A stretch of DNA of 32,318 nt. It comes from Clostridiales bacterium (GTDB taxonomy: Bacteria; Bacillota; Clostridia; Oscillospirales; Acutalibacteraceae). Below are positions 26,525 to 32,318 of the stretch, in pieces. The notes under the pieces are model-generated. The model did not search any database, was not told where the DNA came from, and was given only the letters and a program-made list of their open reading frames with translations. Every line of letters starts with the position of its first letter. Positions within the stretch are counted from its first letter, which is position 1. The DNA lies in the NCBI GenBank assembly GCA_022793315.1, contig JAAWCO010000110.1, forward strand, positions 1 through 32,318, read 5' to 3'. A program made the translations under genes and the position numbers.

Positions 26525-27619
26525 TCAGAGACAGCGGGCAACGATGGCCTCCATCTCCGCCATCTTCGTTTCCATATCCGCTACCAGGCGGAACTGGGTA
26601 CGGCAGCGGTCCAGATTCTGGCCCGGGCGATGGATCCGGAAATAGGTATCTCCCTCCAGATAATCCGCCAGAAAACGCATTCCGCATTCATAGGTCATCA
26701 GCTTGGCGCCAAAGGGAAGCAACGCTCTCTCCTGGTCGGTGAGCAGGGCCCCGCACTCGGATAAAAAGCCGTGGGTAAAGCCCTCAAACAGAGCCAGATC
26801 ACAGGAAACGCGGGACAAATCGGTCTCGTCCTCCGCCGCTGTAGAGGCACCGACACGGATACCGTCCCCGAAATCATACAGGGACAGCCCCGGCATCACC
26901 GTGTCCAGGTCGATCACACATACAGGAGCAAAGCTCTCCTCATCCAAAAGGACATTGTTCAGCTTGGTGTCGTTGTGTGTGACCCGCAGAGGAAGCTCCC
27001 CCCTCTGCAGCAGAGAAACAAGCCGCCCCGTCTCCTTATGCCGGGCTCGGACAAAATCGATTTCTTTCTGTGCCGCTGCTGCTCGGCCCTTCACGTCGGC
27101 CGCCACGGCGCGCTCAAAGTCCTGATAACGGGAGGCGGTGTCGTGGAAGTGGGGGATGACCTCATGAAGGTCCGCCGCCGGATAACCGTTCAGCAACCGT
27201 TGAAAGCGGCCAAAGGCCAGCCCCGCAGAATGGAGCTGCTCCGGTGTTTGGGCCGTTTGGAGGGTAACGGTGCGCTCCACAAAGACGTAGGCGCGCCAGT
27301 ATTCGCCCTCTTCGTCCATCACCATGGGGGCGCCGTCGCGGGCAGGAATCAGCCGCAGGCACTCCCGACGGGGGTCGCCGCCCTCCGCCTCCACCATACG
27401 GCGCAGATAGGCAGTTACATTCGCCACATTTTCCATCAGAGCGGCGATATGCGAAAATACCCGGCGATTGATCCGCTGAAGGATCACGCGGCCGTCAGCG
27501 GGTGGGGCCAGCTGGACCAGATAGGTCGCATTGATATGCCCGCTGCCGTACGGTTCGGCGGAAAGGGGGGCGCTGTCTACAGAAAACAACCCGGCTATGG
27601 TCAAAGCATCCGTCATCAA
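26525..27619 (-). CDS. NahK-like sugar kinase (aminoglycoside phosphotransferase fold)
   Basis: YGSGHINATYLV, VILQRINRRVFSHIAALMENVANVTAYLR, LRVTHNDTKLNNVLLDEES, CVIDLDTVMPGLSLYDFGDGIR. Confidence 0.9.
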   Translation of the reverse strand: MMTDALTIAGLFSVDSAPLSAEPYGSGHINATYLVQLAPPADGRVILQRINRRVFSHIAALMENVANVTAYLRRMVEAEGGDPRRECLRLIPARDGAPMVMDEEGEYWRAYVFVERTVTLQTAQTPEQLHSAGLAFGRFQRLLNGYPAADLHEVIPHFHDTASRYQDFERAVAADVKGRAAAAQKEIDFVRARHKETGRLVSLLQRGELPLRVTHNDTKLNNVLLDEESFAPVCVIDLDTVMPGLSLYDFGDGIRVGASTAAEDETDLSRVSCDLALFEGFTHGFLSECGALLTDQERALLPFGAKLMTYECGMRFLADYLEGDTYFRIHRPGQNLDRCRTQFRLVADMETKMAEMEAIVARCL

Positions 27620-27717
27620 AATTCTGGCCTTTCATCCTCAAATATCGCGGTTCACTTATTCTGTGCCGACGGCAGACGGCCTATTATGTCGGGCGACTGG
27701 TTCCCATTCAGCGGCAC

Positions 27718-28647
27718 TCATCCCCACAGGCGGGCGGGATAACGACCGGCCTCTGTCAGGGAGTGGATGGCGTCAATCACCTGCTGCCGGTCCTCCCGAT
27801 AGGTCATACCATACCAGCGGTCGGGGGTTTTCAACACCTTCACATCGGCTTCACCGGCGATCACCAGTCGGTCCACCACATAGGGCAGATAAAACTCCGA
27901 CTTTATGGGGTCGGTGGCCGGGTCATGGTAAAACGCCCGAAATACCTCCTCAAACTTTTCCAGCGCACCGGCCGGAAACGCCCAACAGTTCATGGAGACC
28001 GTACAGCCCCGCGGCAGAGGCTCCCAGGTCTGGCCGCCGTCCTCGGTAAAGGCAGCGCCGCCATCCCTCTTTTCAATCCGTACCCTTTCGACAATATCGG
28101 TCAGATAATGCTCGGAATCAATAGTACAGACACCGCGGGAAACATAACCGTTTTCGGTCAGGGTGTTCTCCAGAACATAGCCTGCCATCGCAAGGTGGAG
28201 CTTATCGCTGCCGGCATGGCTGTCGGCCAGAAAATCGTGCAGCAGCTGAAAACAGGCGGGACCATAATAGTCGTCGGCATTGATAACCACAAAGGGACCG
28301 TTTACCTGTCCCTGACAGCACATAACCGCGTGGCCGGTGCCCCACGGTTTTTCCCGCGGCACCGCTGGAATGCCCGCTGGCAGACGGGTCAGCTCCTGAA
28401 AAACATACTCCACCTGGATATGAGGCGCCATCCGGTCGCCGATCTTCTCCCGAAATTCCGCCTCATTTTCCCGTTTAATGACAAAAACGACACGGCGGAA
28501 GCCCGCCGCCAGCGCGTCGTAAACGGAATAATCAATAATCATCTCTCCGGCGGGGCCAACGGGGGTGAGCTGCTTGAGACCACCAAAGCGGCTCCCCATA
28601 CCGGCGGCCATAATCACCAGTGTCGATTCCCTGTCAAGTGGCTGCAT
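27718..28647 (-). CDS. Sugar nucleotidyltransferase family protein
   Basis: LVIMAAGMGSRFGGLKQLTPVGPAGEMIIDYSVYDA, GTGHAVMCC, FVVINADDYYG. Confidence 0.92.
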   Translation of the reverse strand: MQPLDRESTLVIMAAGMGSRFGGLKQLTPVGPAGEMIIDYSVYDALAAGFRRVVFVIKRENEAEFREKIGDRMAPHIQVEYVFQELTRLPAGIPAVPREKPWGTGHAVMCCQGQVNGPFVVINADDYYGPACFQLLHDFLADSHAGSDKLHLAMAGYVLENTLTENGYVSRGVCTIDSEHYLTDIVERVRIEKRDGGAAFTEDGGQTWEPLPRGCTVSMNCWAFPAGALEKFEEVFRAFYHDPATDPIKSEFYLPYVVDRLVIAGEADVKVLKTPDRWYGMTYREDRQQVIDAIHSLTEAGRYPARLWG

Positions 28648-28758
28648 CTTTTGCTACCATCCTTTCCTTCCCCTTTAATGCCTTCCGGTTGGCCGTACAG
28701 CAGAAAAGAAGGAATGCGAAGCCTTTTTTATTCGTCCTGCATTTGCATCAAATGTCCC

Positions 28759-28786
28759 TTGTCAAAACACATTTGTCGGATATAAT
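28759..28786 (+). promoter_or_regulatory. Promoter of galE
   Basis: TTGTCA (28759-28764), 16-nt spacer, TATAAT (28781-28786). Confidence 0.75.
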
Positions 28787-28857
28787 GAGAAGTGGCGGGA
28801 CACAACAGCGCTTCTCCGTCCGCTCATATCTTTCTATTATAGTCAGGAGGAAGCCAA

Positions 28858-29874
28858 ATGGCAATACTGATTACTGGCGGCTGCGGATACATCGGCAGCC
28901 ACACCTGTATCGAGCTGCTGAAGGCCGGGCAGGAGATCGTCGTGCTGGACAATTACGACAACGCGAAGCCGGAGGCCCTGCGCCGTGTGCAGGAGCTGGC
29001 GGGAAAGACATTCCCCTTTTATGAATGCGATATCCGCGATGAGGAAGGACTGCGCCGCCTGTTTGCCGCCCATACCATTGACGCGGTGATACACTTCGCC
29101 GGGCTGAAGGCTGTGGGAGAATCGGTGCAGAAGCCGCTGGCCTATTACGACAACAATGTGAGCGGCACCGTCACCCTGTGCCGGGTGATGGCCGAGGCGG
29201 GCTGCAAACGGATCGTCTTCAGCTCCTCTGCCACCGTTTACGGCATGAGCAATCCCTCCCCTTTGAAGGAGGATATGCCCACCGGCGCGGTGACCAATCC
29301 CTACGGCCGCACCAAATATATCATTGAGGAGATTCTCAAGGATGTTTGCGTCTCCGACCCCGAATGGACGGCTGTCCTGCTGCGGTATTTCAACCCCATC
29401 GGCGCCCACGAAAGCGGCCGGATTGGCGAGGACCCCAACGGAATTCCCAACAACCTGATGCCCTATATCTCTCAGGTGGCCATTGGCCGGCTGGAGCGGC
29501 TGGCTGTGTTTGGCGATGACTATGATACTCCCGACGGCACCGGCGTCCGCGACTATATCCATGTGGTGGATCTGGCGGCCGGCCATGTCAAAGCGGTAGA
29601 TTATGCCCTTTCCCACACCGGCGTGGAGATATTCAACCTGGGTACCGGAACGGGATGCAGCGTGCTGGAGCTGGTGAACGCCTTCCAAGAAGCGAATGGG
29701 GTAGAGGTGCCCTATACCGTGGCGCCGCGCCGTGCCGGCGATATCGCCACCTGTTATTCCGACCCGGCAAAGGCGGAAAAACTGCTCGGCTGGAAGGCTG
29801 TCCGTCATGTGGTGGACATGTGCCGCGACTCGTGGCGTTGGCAGTCGCAGAATCCGAACGGCTATGAGGACTGA
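28858..29874 (+). CDS. galE: UDP-glucose 4-epimerase
   Basis: MAILITGGCGYIGSHTCIELLKAGQEIVVLDN, FSSSATVYG, YGRTKYIIEEIL, LRYFNPIGAHESG. Confidence 0.97.
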   Translation: MAILITGGCGYIGSHTCIELLKAGQEIVVLDNYDNAKPEALRRVQELAGKTFPFYECDIRDEEGLRRLFAAHTIDAVIHFAGLKAVGESVQKPLAYYDNNVSGTVTLCRVMAEAGCKRIVFSSSATVYGMSNPSPLKEDMPTGAVTNPYGRTKYIIEEILKDVCVSDPEWTAVLLRYFNPIGAHESGRIGEDPNGIPNNLMPYISQVAIGRLERLAVFGDDYDTPDGTGVRDYIHVVDLAAGHVKAVDYALSHTGVEIFNLGTGTGCSVLELVNAFQEANGVEVPYTVAPRRAGDIATCYSDPAKAEKLLGWKAVRHVVDMCRDSWRWQSQNPNGYED

Positions 29875-29930
29875 CCTCTACTTTAGCATACCCGGCTTTC
29901 TGTTGCTATTCCCTTTTCGGCATTTTTTTG

Positions 29931-29980
29931 ATACAAACGGCCTGTCATCTACCTCAGGGCAGATGACAGGCCGTTTGTAT
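29931..29980. terminator. Perfect 20-bp inverted repeat between convergent galE and aspS (probable bidirectional terminator)
   Basis: ATACAAACGGCCTGTCATCT - ACCTCAGGGC - AGATGACAGGCCGTTTGTAT. Confidence 0.7.
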
Positions 29981-30018
29981 TTCCAGTGCTGTTCCCTTCA
30001 CGCACATCCGGCTGGGTT

Positions 30019-31803
30019 TTATTTCGGTTCCTCCGCCAGACGAATCCCCAGCTCTGCCAGCTGCGTCTCGTCCGCCGGACTGGGACAATCGGTCATGGGT
30101 TCAGTCATGTTCTGCACCTTGGGGAACGCGGTCACATCCCGGAGGGTGGACGCTCCCAGCATCTGCATCACCAGACGATCGAGGCCAATACCCATACCAC
30201 CATGGGGCGGCGCGCCGTACTGGAAGGCGTCGAGAAGATAGCCAAATTTGCGTCGGGCCTCCTCCTCCGACAGACCGAGCGCATGGAACATGTGGCCCTG
30301 AAGCTCCGGATCGGTGATACGGATTGAACCGCTGGCCATTTCCACCCCATTAAAAACCAAATCATATGCTTTGGCAAACACCTTTTCCGGCGCGCTGGTC
30401 AGCCAGGGGACACATTCGTCCAGCGGGGCGGTGAAAGGATGATGCATAGCTGCCCAGGCGCCTGCCTCCTCGTCCCATTCAAAGAAGGGGAATTCGGTGA
30501 TCCACAGCAGCCGGAATCCTTCACGGGGCAGCTCCATACGGTCGGCCACTACCAGACGAAGGGCGCCCAGCGTAGTCTGGACACGCTTTTTCGCTGTATC
30601 GGCCACCAGAAGGAGCACATCCCCCTCCTCCATTCCGGCGGCGGCCAGGAGCGCCTCCAGTTCCTCCTCCGACAGGAATTTGGCAAAGGAGGAGGAACGG
30701 CTTTCCGCTGTCCAGCGGACCCAGGCGAGCCCCTTGGCCCCGATCCCCCTGGCATATTCGGTCAGGCGGTCGATCTCCTTGCGGGTATAAACGCCCGCGC
30801 CGTTTTTCACATTGATGGCCTGAACCGCTCCTCCGGCCTCGATGGCGCTGGTGAAAACGCCGAAGCCGCAACCCCTGACCGACTCGGTCAGGTCGATCAG
30901 CTCCATGCCGAAGCGGGTATCCGGCTTGTCCGAACCATAGCGGGCCATCGCCTCTGTATAGGTCATGCGTGGCAACGGCGTGGGCAGCTCGATACCCAGC
31001 ACTTCCCGAAATACATGGCGAAGATAGCCTTCGCCCATGTCGAGCACATCCTCCACATCCACAAAGGACATCTCCATATCAATCTGGGTGAATTCTGGCT
31101 GGCGGTCTGCCCGCAGGTCTTCGTCCCGGAAGCAGCGGGCCAGCTGGATATAGCGGTCAAAGCCCGCCACCATGCACAGCTGCTTATACAGCTGCGGGGA
31201 CTGGGGCAGGGCGTAGAACTCCCCATGGTGGAGACGGGAGGGGACCAGAAAGTCCCGTGCTCCCTCCGGGGTGGATTTGATCAGCATGGGGGTGTCAAGC
31301 TCAATAAAGCCCTGTGCGTCAAAATAATCCCGCGTGGCCTTGGCGATCCGGTGGCGCATCAGCAGATTGTGCTGAAGGACAGGGCGGCGCAGGTCGAGAT
31401 AGCGATACTTCAGCCGGGTAGCCTCCGCCGTCGTGCAGTCGTCCACGATCTCGAAGGGCGGGGTTTGCGCCCGGCTGAGGATCCGCAGCTCTGCTGCTGC
31501 AATCTCAATATCACCGGTGGGGAGCTCCCGGTTGACGGCGCTGCGCAGGCGCACCTGTCCCCGCACAGCAAGGACGTATTCGCCCCGCACGGCAAAGGCC
31601 TTCTCAAACACAGCCCGGTCGGTGGACTCGTCAAAGGCCAGCTGCACAAGACCGGTCCGGTCCCGCAAATCCACAAAAATCAGCTGACCCAGGTCTCTCT
31701 GGCGCTGTACCCAGCCGCAGAGGACGACCTCCTCCCCCTCATGGGCCGCGCGAAGCTCGCCGCAGTAATGGGTCCGTTTGAGACCCGCCATCGTTTCCGC
31801 CAT
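30019..31803 (-). CDS. aspS: Aspartyl-tRNA synthetase
   Basis: RTHYCGELRAAHEGEEVVLCGWVQRQRDLGQLIFVDLRDRTGLVQ, FRDEDLRADRQPEFTQIDMEMSFV, GAPPHGGMGIGLDRLVMQMLG. Confidence 0.97.
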   Translation of the reverse strand: MAETMAGLKRTHYCGELRAAHEGEEVVLCGWVQRQRDLGQLIFVDLRDRTGLVQLAFDESTDRAVFEKAFAVRGEYVLAVRGQVRLRSAVNRELPTGDIEIAAAELRILSRAQTPPFEIVDDCTTAEATRLKYRYLDLRRPVLQHNLLMRHRIAKATRDYFDAQGFIELDTPMLIKSTPEGARDFLVPSRLHHGEFYALPQSPQLYKQLCMVAGFDRYIQLARCFRDEDLRADRQPEFTQIDMEMSFVDVEDVLDMGEGYLRHVFREVLGIELPTPLPRMTYTEAMARYGSDKPDTRFGMELIDLTESVRGCGFGVFTSAIEAGGAVQAINVKNGAGVYTRKEIDRLTEYARGIGAKGLAWVRWTAESRSSSFAKFLSEEELEALLAAAGMEEGDVLLLVADTAKKRVQTTLGALRLVVADRMELPREGFRLLWITEFPFFEWDEEAGAWAAMHHPFTAPLDECVPWLTSAPEKVFAKAYDLVFNGVEMASGSIRITDPELQGHMFHALGLSEEEARRKFGYLLDAFQYGAPPHGGMGIGLDRLVMQMLGASTLRDVTAFPKVQNMTEPMTDCPSPADETQLAELGIRLAEEPK

Positions 31804-31852
31804 GGTGATAACGTCCTTTCCTTGAACAGATTCATTCCCACACTGTACACGC

Positions 31853-32318
31853 TCAGGCGAGGCTGTCCCCGCCGTCCAGCAGTCCGCCCTCCTCGCCCAG
31901 AAGAGCGGTCATACCCGCCAGCTGGCGGTCAAGGGACTGGTTATACAAAACCGTATACAGGCTGTCGTCCAGACTGACCTCCCGCTGTTCGCCCGTTTCC
32001 ATATCCTTCAGCTGCGCTTTTCCGGCTGCCAGCTCATTGTCGCCCACCACCAGCGTGTACCGTGCGCCGAGCTTGTCGGCATATTTCATCTGGGCCTTCA
32101 GGCTGCGTCCCACCGTGTCAAACTCGGCGGAAATGCCCCCCTCCCGCAGACGGGTGGCCATCACAAAGCAGGCGCGGGCCGCCGCCGTACCTAAAGAAGC
32201 AAAATATACCTCGCAGCGGGGCTCCTCCGGGAATTCTGCCTGTTTGGCCTCCATCACCAGCAGCAGGCGTTCCAGCCCCATCCCGAAGCCGAGAGAGGGT
32301 ACATGGGGACCTCCCAGC
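31853..32318 (-). CDS. hisS: Histidyl-tRNA synthetase, C-terminal part (5' end outside window)
   Basis: LGGPHVPSLGFGMGLERLLLVME ... anticodon-binding domain GRSLKAQMKYADKLGARYTLVVGDNEL. Confidence 0.92.
   Translation of the reverse strand, partial: LGGPHVPSLGFGMGLERLLLVMEAKQAEFPEEPRCEVYFASLGTAAARACFVMATRLREGGISAEFDTVGRSLKAQMKYADKLGARYTLVVGDNELAAGKAQLKDMETGEQREVSLDDSLYTVLYNQSLDRQLAGMTALLGEEGGLLDGGDSLA

Noticed and set aside
26771-29808. Large antisense ORFs (323, 340, 321 aa) over the NahK-like, nucleotidyltransferase and galE genes
   Set aside because: Opposite strands encode recognisable families with RBS; these are GC-driven shadow frames.
30439-31977. 512-aa plus-strand ORF
   Set aside because: Antisense to the clearly identified aspS; high-GC shadow frame.

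Overview
High-GC Clostridia-type (probably Oscillospiraceae-like, by inference) chromosomal window. Most of it is housekeeping: thrS with an upstream T-box; a queG-like gene; a yaaO/darA/holB/ricT(PSP1)/ferredoxin/trmN6/rsmI cluster; an SGNH hydrolase; a DUF4375-like protein; tag; gpr; a GntR-ABC transporter cassette; a two-component system; a lipoprotein; icd; a NahK-like kinase with a nucleotidyltransferase; galE; aspS; and partial hisS. Main points for a second look: (1) an alanine-racemase-fold gene that appears to have lost both catalytic residues (PLP Lys to Glu, catalytic Tyr to Leu) and overlaps an Orn/Lys/Arg-decarboxylase-family gene by 8 bp; (2) intergenic palindromic elements at about 5.6 kb and 24.65-24.85 kb sharing a two-hairpin-in-a-stem layout, the latter followed by a 92-bp hairpin-bearing tandem repeat upstream of icd; (3) a relic-like region at 0.56-2.1 kb with an orphan Imm1-like immunity gene next to a hairpin-rich segment without a credible CDS; (4) a GNAT acetyltransferase pseudogene with an out-of-frame deletion over its acetyl-CoA loop. 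No CRISPR array, rRNA, tRNA or intact transposase was seen. I found no clear new defence system. All family assignments are from reading motifs, not database searches.
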